A stretch of DNA of 64,000 nucleotides from Kitasatospora aureofaciens (lineage in GTDB: Bacteria > Actinomycetota > Actinomycetes > Streptomycetales > Streptomycetaceae): the NCBI RefSeq assembly GCF_019192735.1, contig NZ_JAHTKP010000001.1:124001-188000 (forward strand), written 5' to 3'. The translations under genes were made by a program, and so were the position numbers. Below the pieces are notes generated by a model. That model had not been told where the DNA came from and ran no database searches. It saw only the letters and a program-made list of their open reading frames with translations. Shown here piece after piece: positions 16,317 through 27,200 of the stretch (the first letter of the stretch is position 1; each line of letters starts with the position of its first letter).

Positions 16317-18272
16317 ATGACGAGAGCAGGCGCGTCGACGCGCGATGATGATCACATCGGATACGGTGACTCGGTCGGTGGACGCGACCTCTCCGGTCGG
16401 CTGAGGGATCATCGATGGGAGTCGCAGTTGTTGGATGTTCGCCGCGCGGGGGCGGCGACGCTGGCGGTTGGCGGACTCGGTGCAGACAGTCACTCCGTCG
16501 GGCTCTTCGTGCTCAAACAAGCTCTAGCCGCAGCGAAGTTTGAGATCCATGACCTGGGGATCCAGAACGACTTCGAGCGCTTCGCTGCCACCGCTACGCA
16601 CTGTGACGCAGTGCTGGTGTCGAACATGGATGGTCACGCGGGGCATTACCTGCGTGATGTCGAGAGGCTGCCCGGATCCTGCCTCTGGTACCTGGGCGGT
16701 CACCCCACGATCGACGGGGACACCGAGGCCCTGGAAGCGCTCGGGTTCACCCGTGTCTACGCGGACTTCGTCGAGGCGGATGAAGTCGTGGCCACGCTGC
16801 GGCAGGACCTGGTCGGCCTGGCGCTGAAGCCCCGAGGGCTTGTGTCCCTGCCGAGGCGCCGTCCGGAACCTCTGCTCCAGGGACGGGACGCGGTACTCGG
16901 CCAGTGGCCCACGGGCGAGGCGGCACGGGATATCGAGGAGAACGCGGCGGTGCTGGCGGACCGGCCGTCGCTTGCAGAGCTGCACGGCGCCGCTCCGCGC
17001 CCGCTGCTGCACCCGCGGTCAGGGGTACGCAGCCGAGGGGACCAGGAACGCCTCTTCTCCGAGTTACATGCGGCCGGCGCCGATGTGCTGTCGTTCCAGG
17101 TCGATTCGCTGACCAGGGACGGACGGTACGCGGAGGTGGAGCGCGTGATGACCGACCGGAGGGACCTCAACGGATTCCCCGTGGTGAACCATGGTGTCGA
17201 GACCCTGAGGCGGATCAGCGCCGAGTGCCCTGTGCCCCTGCAGACGCGTCACAGCGCGCGTGACCCTCGCCTGCTGGCCGAGTTGAGCTACGCCGGCGGA
17301 GTGACGGCCTTCGAGGGCGGCGCGATCTGCTACAACGTCCCATACTACGCGGAGCTTCCACTCTCCGTGTCCATCGACCGGTGGAGGTACGTGGACCGGC
17401 TCACGGGCCGGTACGCCGAGCTCGGCGTCGTTCTCGACCGGGAGTTCTTCGGAACGCTGACAGCGACACTGATACCCCCGTGCGTGGCCATCACCACCAA
17501 TCTGCTCGAGGGCATGCTGGCGGTCGAGGCGGGAGTCCGTTCCGTGTCGCTCGCCTACGCTGAACAGGGCTGCCGTGCCCAGGACGTCGCCGCCGTGCGT
17601 GTCATGGGAGCGCTGGGCCAGGAATTACTCGGAGCCGGGGGACAGGTTCGTGTCGCCACGGTATTCCACCAGTACATGGGCGCCTTTCCGCGACACCCGG
17701 ACGATGCCGAGGAGCTCATCCGAAGGTCCGCCCAGACCGCCGCTCTCGCCGATGCGGACCGCATCGTCGTCAAGACGGCCTGTGAGGCGGTACGGATTCC
17801 CGCCGTCGGTGACAACGCGCAGGCCCTGGCGCTGGCGGCCTGGGGTGTGGAGCATGCTGATCACTCCGCCTACGTCTTGGACTCGGCCGAGGCCGCCCGG
17901 ATCGAGGCGTCGGTCCGCGCGCTGCTGCAGGCAGTGCTCTCGCTCTCCCCCGGAGACCTGGGCGCATGTGTCGAGCAGGCGTTCACGCGAGGCTACCTGG
18001 ACGTGCCCTTCTCCCCGAGCAGGTTCAACGCCGGCCGGATGGTCTCGGCGAGGGATCTCACCGGCGCTGTCCGCATCCTCGACCCGGGCGACATGCCCCT
18101 TCCGACGGACGTCATGGCGTTTGAGACGGAGAGGTTGAACGAGCGCCTCGCCGTCGCCGGGGTGCGCCGTTCCGAGGCGTGGCGGCTTGTCGCGGACGAC
18201 GTGCTCCGCACCAATCGGCAGCGGACAGCATGGCCTCTCGACGTTCCCTCGTACGGGCGGGCGGCAGGATGA
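16317..18272 (+). CDS. Fused glutamate mutase (GlmS-GlmE type), B12-dependent
   Basis: This 651-residue protein joins the two subunits of glutamate mutase. Residues ~35-165 are the cobalamin-binding sigma domain, with the DxHxxG signature at DSHSVG (about residues 57-62) and a later NMDGHAG. Residues ~185-640 match the epsilon subunit (LHPRSGVRSRGDQERLF, QTRHSARDP, GGAICYNVPY, VATVFHQYMG). The family converts L-glutamate to (2S,3S)-3-methylaspartate through a radical rearrangement, so this would supply a methylated building block. Its stop overlaps the first NRPS start (ATGA), which ties it to the pathway. ATG 16317 is chosen; GTG 16296 is an alternative. I saw no cobalamin riboswitch upstream. 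Confidence 0.85.
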   Translation: MTRAGASTRDDDHIGYGDSVGGRDLSGRLRDHRWESQLLDVRRAGAATLAVGGLGADSHSVGLFVLKQALAAAKFEIHDLGIQNDFERFAATATHCDAVLVSNMDGHAGHYLRDVERLPGSCLWYLGGHPTIDGDTEALEALGFTRVYADFVEADEVVATLRQDLVGLALKPRGLVSLPRRRPEPLLQGRDAVLGQWPTGEAARDIEENAAVLADRPSLAELHGAAPRPLLHPRSGVRSRGDQERLFSELHAAGADVLSFQVDSLTRDGRYAEVERVMTDRRDLNGFPVVNHGVETLRRISAECPVPLQTRHSARDPRLLAELSYAGGVTAFEGGAICYNVPYYAELPLSVSIDRWRYVDRLTGRYAELGVVLDREFFGTLTATLIPPCVAITTNLLEGMLAVEAGVRSVSLAYAEQGCRAQDVAAVRVMGALGQELLGAGGQVRVATVFHQYMGAFPRHPDDAEELIRRSAQTAALADADRIVVKTACEAVRIPAVGDNAQALALAAWGVEHADHSAYVLDSAEAARIEASVRALLQAVLSLSPGDLGACVEQAFTRGYLDVPFSPSRFNAGRMVSARDLTGAVRILDPGDMPLPTDVMAFETERLNERLAVAGVRRSEAWRLVADDVLRTNRQRTAWPLDVPSYGRAAG

Positions 18273-21200
18273 ATCCCGACATCTGGCTGTCGGCCCCTCC
18301 GCCGACGGGCGTGACGGCCACTGGGCGGCTGCTGATTCTCCCGCATGCGGGAAGCGGCACGGCGGCGTGGTTCAGTTGGCGCTCCCGGCTGCCCGACGAC
18401 GTGGAACTGCGGGTCGGGCGCCTTCCCGGGCGTGAGACACGGCTTGCCGAGCAGCCGCTGACGTCCGCGGCGGACGCGCTGAGCGCGTTGTGCCAGGCAT
18501 ATCGCGCCCTGCCACCGCTGCCGACCGTGGTGTTCGGCCACAGCCTCGGAGCTCTGCTCGCCCGTGGGCTGTGCGCCGCCGCCCCCCACATGGTCCGCGC
18601 CCTGGCGGTCTCGGGGGAGGTCGCGCCCGGGTCCGGCCCGAGGTCGCACGCGGACGTCCTGGGACTGCCGGACCGCGAGTTCGCGATCGAGGTGAACAAG
18701 CGCTGGGGCGCGGTGCCAGCGCAGATCCTGGACGCCCCGGAATTCCTTTCCATTTTTCTGCCGGCACTTCGCGGAGATCTGGCGCTGGTCGACAGTTTTC
18801 CCGACCAGGTCGGTGAAGCGGTCGATTTCCCGCTCTTCGTTTTCTCCGGTGTAGAGGACGACCTCGACGAAGTCGGAATCAAGCGTTGGGAAAACCACAC
18901 CAACGGTGCGATGCAGCTGTTCCGCCATCCCGGAGCACACATGGCGGTCCTGGAAGATCCAGCCGTCACCGACCTGGTCATCAATACATGCCTCGGGGGG
19001 GCTGTCGTGACGTTCTTGAACAAAGCTCTGGCGCACTTCGAAAGCTGTCCGGAGGTACCCGCCGTAACCTTTGTCACCGCTGATTCCAAGCCGCGCACCC
19101 TCACCCGGGCGCAGCTGCTCCGTCGCGCGGGCAGCGTGGCGACTCAGGTCCGCCGGGAGACGGCTCCCGGTGACCGGGTCCTCGTGGCGCTTCCCACGAG
19201 TGCGGACCTGGTCGCGGCTCTGATCGGTGTGCTCATGGCCGGCCGTGTGGCGGTCCCCGCCCCGGCGACACCGGGTCCGCGGAACGAGGCCCGCCTGGCA
19301 CAGATCGCAAAGCACGCCGGCTGCGCTCTCACCTTCAGCCAGAATGCGGTCGCGTCAGCGGTGCTTCCCGATCTGGAGGGCGAGCCGGACCTGCGGATCG
19401 CGGTCGGTGACCTCGCCGTACTGCAGTACACGTCCGGTTCCACCTCCGAACCGAAGGGCGTACGGGTTCGGACGGCGAACATCGACGCAAACCTCGCGGC
19501 CATGGAGCGGGCATTCGACCAGCATGAGACCGATGTGGTCGGCGGATGGCTTCCGCTGTTCCACGACATGGGCCTGGTGGGCAACCTCTTCCACCCCTTG
19601 CGCATGGGGCTCCATGTCGTCCTGATGTCCCCCGAGCACTTCGTCCGTGACCCGAGCGCATGGCTGCGCGCGATCTCCGACTTCGGTGTCACCACGAGCG
19701 GGGGACCCGATTTCGGGTACGCCTGGTGTGCGGACCGGATCGACCCTGCGCGCCTCGAGAACGTCGACCTCAGCCGTTGGCGTGTCGCATTCACGGGTTC
19801 GGAGCCGATCTCGGCTCGTACTCTGGAGCGATTCTCGAAGGCGTTCGGGGGTCATGGCTTCCGGCCGAGTGCGTTGACGCCCTGCTATGGCCTGGCCGAG
19901 TCGACGCTGCTCGTCTCCTGCCACGCCGTCGGCACGGCGCCCCGGGTGACGGAGTACGGCGTGAGCTGCGGTCAGCCGGTCGAGGAAGTGGCCATCGTCG
20001 ACGAGACGGGCACCCCGGTTGAGGGCACCGGGGAGATCTGGGTCCGCGGGCCGAGCGTCGCCGACGGCTACCACGGTCTGGCGGGGGGCGACAACTGCGG
20101 TCTGCGGACGAGCGACGACCGGAGCGGATGGCTGCGCACGGGTGACCTCGGCATCCTCCGTGACGGTGAGCTCTACGTACGCGGCCGTTCCAAGGACCTG
20201 GTCATCCTGCGCGGCGAGAACCACCACCCTCACGACCTCGAAATGATCGCGAAAGAGGCCCAGGGTGTCCTGACCGCGTGTGCCTTCTCGGCCCCCGGAG
20301 AGCCGGAGCGCCTCGTACTGGCCCTCGAAGCCCGCGGCGCCGCCGACGAAGTGGTGGCCCAGGTCCGTCGGGCCTTCCGGGCCGCGATCGCCTTCGAACC
20401 GGACGAGGTGGTGGTGCTCCGGGGTCGTGCGCTGCCGCGCACGACGAGTGGAAAGCTCCAGCGCAGCGCGTGCCGGTCGGCGTGGGAGGCCGGAGAGCTT
20501 CCCGTCGCGCACCGGTGGGCGACGGGCAGGGCCGGGAGGGCGCCATCGGGCCCGGAGGAGGAACTGCTCGCCGACCTGTGGCAGGAACTGCTCGGCGTGC
20601 GGGTCGGATCCGCGGAGGCGAGTTTCTTCGCTACGGGCGGCGCCAGCGTTCTGGCCGTCGAGCTCTCCGCCCGGATCGCGCAGCGTCTCGGCGTTCATGT
20701 GTCGCCCGTCGAACTGCTCGCCGCGGGCACGCTCGAAGCCCAGGCAAAACTCATAGCCCGGGCGCCCAAGGCCGGGGACGCGCTGCTGGAGCCGGACGAG
20801 GCGCCCCTCTCCCTGCAACAGGAGGGACTGTGGCTGCTGTCCCAGTTGTCCCCCTCAGGGCTGCCTCCGGTCTCGGTGACCATCGGCGTGCCCCCGGGGG
20901 CCGATGTCGAGTCGGCCGTCGCCACGCTGGTCCACCGGCATCCCGTGCTCGCCACGAGCGGCCCCGACATGCAGGGGCGTCAGCGACGGGTGCCCTGGAC
21001 ACCCGTGGCGGGACGGCCCGACTTCACCTCGGGACGGCCCTTCACCATGCGCCGCGACGGAGATCGTCTGGAACTCGCCTGGGACCATTCGGTGATCGAC
21101 GGATGGTCGGTACGGATCCTCATCGAGGAACTGGAGGCCCTGCTCGCAGGCCGGCCGCTGTCCCCTGCCCCGCCCTCGGCACTGGCCTGGGCGGCCGAAC

Positions 21201-24200
21201 AGCGCAAGGCGCTGGCAGCCGGCGACGACGCCGATGACCTGGCGTTCTGGCGTGCCCGTCCGTCCAGTGGCAGCGTCGAACTGCCCTGGACCCGTCCCGG
21301 AGTCGAAGGCGCGGGGCTCACTTCGCGACGTGTCACCGACGCCGACGCGCTGAGGCAGCGGGCACGGGAACTCGACACCACGGCGGCCACGCTGGTGCTC
21401 GCGGCCGTGTCGGTCGTGCTGTGCCGTGTCAGTGGGCAGGGCGAGGTCGCCGTCGGGGTGCCCTTCGCCAACCGCACCCCGCCGTGGACGCGCACCGTCG
21501 GCTGCCTCGTCTCCGTGCAGCGTGCCTTCGCACGCGTCTCGGAGGACACCACGGGCACGGAACTGGTGCGAGAGCTCACGCAGGAGCTCCAGCAACTGCG
21601 CGAGCATGCCTCGTTGCCGCTGGAGTCCCTTCAGTCCCGCCTCGGACTGCCACGCGACGCCGTGCACGTGGACGTGGTGCTCGACCACCTGTCCGTGCCG
21701 GCCCGGGTGGGTGAACTCTCCATCAAGGGGACCTCCTTGGACGAGTGCCCCCCTGAGGCCAAGGTGCCACTCACCATCACGGCCGTCGAGGACGAGGGCC
21801 TGCGCCTCGTCCTGCTCCGGCAGCGTTCGTTCATGGACGACGAGGCCGCGGACGAGTTCGTCGATCAGGTCGAACTCGCCCTCGGGGAGCTCGTCCGCGC
21901 TCCGGGCAGCCGGTGCCTGGGCTGGTCGCTGCGCACCGCACGGGCCGCTCTCCGGTTCCCCGCCATGGCCGGTCCCCTGCCGACCCCGGACGTGGTGCCG
22001 ATCCCCGACGCCGTCATGGGCGTCGCCCCGGAGCGGGTCGCCCTGCGGTGTGAGGGCAACGCATGGACCTACGCTGACCTTCAGAGGAGGGCCCTTCAGG
22101 TCGCGGGCACCCTCCAGGCCGCTGGCACCCGTCCCGGCGATGTCGTCGGAGTCCTGGGCAGCGCCTCCTTCGACACGGTCGCGGCCGCCCTGGGCACGAT
22201 GCTGGCCGGCGGAGCCGTGCTCCACCTGGACCGCAGGCTCCCGCCGGGCCGGCTCGCGACCATGGTCCGGGAAGCGTCGGCCGCCGTCGTCGTACGAGCG
22301 GACGGCCACCACGAGCGGGACGCCGGGCTCGGGACGGTCGTGGAGATCGGCGAGGCCGTCGGTGAGATCGTCCCCGTCGACCCGGCGGGGCCTGCCTACG
22401 TCGTGTTCAGCACCGGTTCGACGAGCACACCCAAGGCCATCGTCGGCACCCACCGCGGCATTGCCCACTTCCTCGGCTGGCAGCGGCAGGAATTCGAAGT
22501 GGGTGACGAGGACCGCTTCGTCCTGCTGACCAACCTCGCCTTCGACATGTCGCTGCGCGACGTGTGGCTCCCGCTCACGTCGGGCGGAGTCCTGCACCTC
22601 CTGCCCGACCCCGCCGAGGTGAGCGGGGAACGCGTCGTCCCCCTCCTGACAGGGCGGGAAGTGACCCGGCTACACCTCGTGCCCACTCTTGCGAAGAGCT
22701 GGCTGACCACCACGGAACCGACTCCTCTGCCGGCCCTGCGCAGCGTGTTCTTCGCCGGCGAGCCACTGAGCGACACCCTCGTCGCCCGGTTCCGCGAGCA
22801 CTTCCCCGGCGGCTACGAAGTGCTGAACTTCTACGGTCCCTCGGAGACCACCCAGACCAAGATCTTCTTCCGGGTTCCCGAACAGCCGGAGCCGGGCATC
22901 CAGCCAATCGGGCGCCCGCTCCCACAGACGGCCGTCACGCTCCTCAACGCCGCCGGCACCCTCTGCGGCGTGGGCGAGCCGGGCGAGATCCTCATCAGGA
23001 CACCCTTCGCCACGAACGGCTATGCCAACGAGCCCGTCGCACAGGCGCAGCGCTTCATCCCCGATCCCTTGGGCAGCGGCCAGATGGCCTATCTGTCCGG
23101 CGACCTCGGTCGCGTACGGCCCGACGGTGTGATCGAGATCCTTGGCCGGGGCGACCGCCAGGTGAAGGTGCACGGAGTGGCCGTGGACCCCGCCGAGGTG
23201 GCTGACATGCTCTCTGGCCTCCACGGGGTGCGTCAAGCGGCAGTGCGTGCCGAGCCGTCCCCCGACGGCGACCACCGCCTCGTCGCCTGGTTTGTCGCCG
23301 ACCGTTCGTGGAGCGCGCTGCGGGACGAGCTCGCCGACCGGCTTCCCGCCGCGCTCGTGCCCGAACGCGCCATGGCCTGCGACACACTTCCCGTGCACGC
23401 CAACGGCAAGGTCGACCTGCGCGCGCTGCCCGATGTGGTGAACGACGTCCCGGTCGCCGCGGAACTCCCCGTCGACGCGCTGGAAGCAGCCGTCCTGGAG
23501 GCGTGGCGGACCACGCTCGGCGAACCCGAGCTGGACATGCACGCCGACTTCTTCGCCCACGGCGGTCACTCGCTGAAGGCACTGGAACTGGCGGCCGCGA
23601 TCAAGCGGGCACTGGGCCGGGACATACCCCTCGCCGAGATCCTCCAGGCCAGGACACCGCGGGAGCTGGCCCGGCGCGGGCTGTCCTCGGCGGGACAGGC
23701 TGTCCGCAAGCTTCCGGAGATCGTTCACGCCCCGGACGACGCCTACGAGCCGTTTCCCATGACCCCGGTACAGGAGGCCTACTGGGTCGGCCGGCGCGAC
23801 TTCTTGGAGCTCGGCGGCGCCGCTGCCCAGACCTACCGGGAGCTGAGCTGTGATCCCGTATTGGACCTGCCACGTCTTGAACAGGGGTTCAGGAGCCTGA
23901 TCGACCGGCACCCCTCCCTGCGGACCGTGGCCACCGAGGACGGCCGCCAACAGGTGCTGCGTGAGACTCCGTCGTTCCGCATCGTCGTCCAGGACCTGCG
24001 GGAGGCATCCGACCCCGAAGCCGCCGTGCGGGCGTGGCGGCGTGAGATGAGCCACCGGGTCCGTCTGCTCGAACAGTGGCCGCTCATCGAGGTCCGGGCG
24101 AGTCTTCTGCCGGACGAAGTCCGTCTGCATGTCGGTCTCGACGCCTGGGCCTGTGATGCGTGGTCGCGCGTCCTTCTGCTCGAGGAGCTTCGAGAGTTCT

Positions 24201-27200
24201 ACGACGAGCCCGCGCGGGACGTCCCGCCGCTCGAAATTACCTTCCGTGACTACGTCCTGAGCGCAGAGGGCGCGCCCGACGAGGCGGACCTGGAGTGGTG
24301 GCGCGCGGAACTCGACGAGCTTCCCGCCGCCCCTCGGCTTCCCCTCGCACGCCGTACCGGCACAGGATTCACCCGTCGTCACGGGCTGCTGGAGGCCGAA
24401 GCCTGGGCGGAGTTCCAGCGACGGGCCGGCCGAACCGGTGTCACCCCTTCCGCGGCGCTGCTCGCCGCTTTCGGATGGGTGCTGGCGCGATGGAGTGCCG
24501 AGGACGAGCTGGCTCTGAACGTGACCGTCTTCCGGCGGCTTCCCGTGCACCCGGACGTGAACCGGCTGCTGGGCGACTTCACCTCGGTGCTGCCGCACGC
24601 GATGCATGCCCAGTGGGAGACTTTCCAGCGGCACGCGCGTGATGTGCAGGCGCGGCTGTGGCAGGAACTGGCACACGGATCCGTCTCCGGTGTCCACCTG
24701 GCGCGTGAGCTGGCACGGCGGACCGGACGGCTGGACGCGACCGGACTGCCCGTGGTGTTCACCAGCGCCCTCACGACGCCGGAACTCGGCCGCGAATTCG
24801 ACTGGTCCTGGCTCGGCGAGCTGGTGCACGGCATTTCCCAGACTCCCCAAGTGTGGCTCGACCTCCAGGTCTACGAGCACCGCGGTGAACTGCACTACAA
24901 CTGGGACAGCGTCGAGGAGATGTTCGAGCCCGGTGTTCTCGACGCGCTCTTCGAGACCTGGTCTGCCCTCCTGCGCACCCTGGTGGACGAGCCCTGGAAC
25001 GGACCGGTGCCCGAGCTGCTTCCGGAGACGCAGAGGCTCCTCCAGGCCCGGACCAACGCCACCGAGGGCCCGGTTGTGCGTGAGACGCTCGCCGACGGGG
25101 TTCTGGCGGCTGCCGCGCGCACGCCCGACGCCCCCGCGGTGATCGACGGGGAACGCACGCTCTCCTTCGCCGAGCTCATCGCGCAGGCCGAGCAGGTGGC
25201 GGCCGAGCTGATCGGTCAGGGCGTCCCCCGCGGCGGTCTCGTGGCGATCGTCGCGCCTCACGGGTGGCGGCAGTCCGTGGCCGCGCTGGGCGTCCTGCTC
25301 GCAGGGGCCGCCTACGTGCCCGTCGACCCGTCCCAGCCGGAGGAGCGCGTCCGGCAGATCCTCGACGAGGCGGGGCCGGGGTGCGTGCTGCGGACCGGTG
25401 ACTCGTGGGGCGAGGGCATAGCCGTCGAGGACTGCGGACCCGCCCGGGCCCGCCGTCTGCCGGAGCCCGGAGACCTCGCGTACGTCATCTACACGTCCGG
25501 GTCCACGGGACGGCCGAAGGGCGTCGTGATCCGTCACGAATCGGCGGTGAACACCCTCGTCGACATCTCCCGACGGATGTCGTTCGGCGCGGACGACCGC
25601 GTGCTCGCCCTCTCGGCCCTCGCGTTCGACCTGTCGGTGTGGGACCTCTTCGGAAGCTGGAGGCTGGGAGCGGCGGTGGTCTATCCCGCCGATCGCAGCG
25701 ACCCCACGTCCTGGGCACGCGCTGCGCACGCCCACGGGGTCCGCGTATGGAACTCCGTGCCAGCGCTCGCCCAGATGCTCACCGACGCGCTGGAGGCGGA
25801 TCCGGATCTTCCGGTGCCCGCTCTGCGGACCTTCATGCTCTCGGGCGACTGGATTCCGTTGAAGCTTCCATCGCGTCTGCGAGCCGTCGCGCCGGAGGCG
25901 GCCGTCTGGTCCCTGGGAGGCGCGACCGAGGCATCGATCTGGTCCATCGCCTACCGCGTCGACGAGGTCGATGAGGGCTGGGCGAGCATTCCTTACGGCC
26001 GTCCGCTCACCAATCAGACGGTGCAGGTGCTCGACGACCGGCTGCAACCCTGTCCGGTGCACGTGGCGGGGCGGCTGTTCATCGGGGGACTGGGGCTCGC
26101 GTCCGGGTACTGGCGGGACGAGGCGCGTACCGCGGAGCGCTTCCTGGACCACGATGGTGTCCGGCTCTACGACACCGGTGACCTGGGTCGCTGGCTGCCG
26201 GACGGCACAATCGAGATCCTCGGACGCGTCGACAACCAGGTGAAGATCCGCGGCTACCGCGTCGAGCTGGGCGAGATCGAGCACGCGCTGGAGGCCCTGC
26301 CCGGCGTCGACCGTGCGGCGGTGCTCCTCACCGGCGACCCGCGCGGCGACCGACGGCTCGTGGGATTCGTCGTGCCGCGCCCGGGGGCCGAGACCTCGGA
26401 GGCGGAACTGCGCCGCGAACTCGCGTGGAAGCTCCCCAACCACATGGTTCCGCACGCCGTCGTGTTCCTGGACGCACTGCCCCTGTCCGCCAACGGAAAG
26501 GTGGACCGTGCCGCCCTGGCGACCCAGGTGCCCACAGCGCCCGAGCCCACGTCGGTGGCGACCGACTCGGATGTCCTCGCCCAGGCATGGGGAGAGGTGC
26601 TCGGCGCTCCGCCGGCCGGACCGGACACGAACTTCTTCGCCGCAGGCGGGGACTCCGTGAGCTGGCTCCGTGTCTGCGCGGTCGTGTCACGCACCGGATG
26701 GCGTCTGCCCGCCGCCGCGATAGCGGAGGATGCGACGTTACGGGCCCTTTCCACTCACCTGAGGCGTCCGGAGGCGCCGGCGCCGCTTCCCGCCGGGCCC
26801 ACCCCACCGGGACCGATGCGGAACTGGCTCGAAGCGAAGGGGCTGCCCCTCCACTTCAATCAGGCCGTCGTGCTGCGGCTCGTCCGTGAGCTCGACCCCC
26901 GGTTCCTCGACCGGGCTCTCACGGCGGTCGTCGCCGCCCACCCCACGCTCGGCTCCACGCTGGACGGAGGCGTCGGCGGCCACGTGCTGGAGCACGGAGG
27001 GGACGCCGGGACCGCATGCCGCGGCTTCACGGCCGACGGTCCGCTACTGCGGGCGACCCTGCTGCCGGCCGAGCTCGTGCTGTGCGCACATCACACCGTG
27101 GTCGACGCCCAGTCGTGGCGTGTGATCGTCGGAGACCTGGAAGTGGCGCTCGACGCACTCGAAGCGGGCCGCGAACCGGAACTCCTGCCCGAGCCCACCG

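Noticed and set aside
16200..16317. Cobalamin riboswitch before the B12-dependent mutase
   Set aside because: The interval is too short and lacks a B12-box-like sequence.
22670..26455. A 1261-codon open frame on the minus strand opposite NRPS 1
   Set aside because: It is a codon-bias shadow of the NRPS; its translation is Gly/Arg/His/Val-rich without any domain, while the opposite strand shows continuous NRPS motifs.
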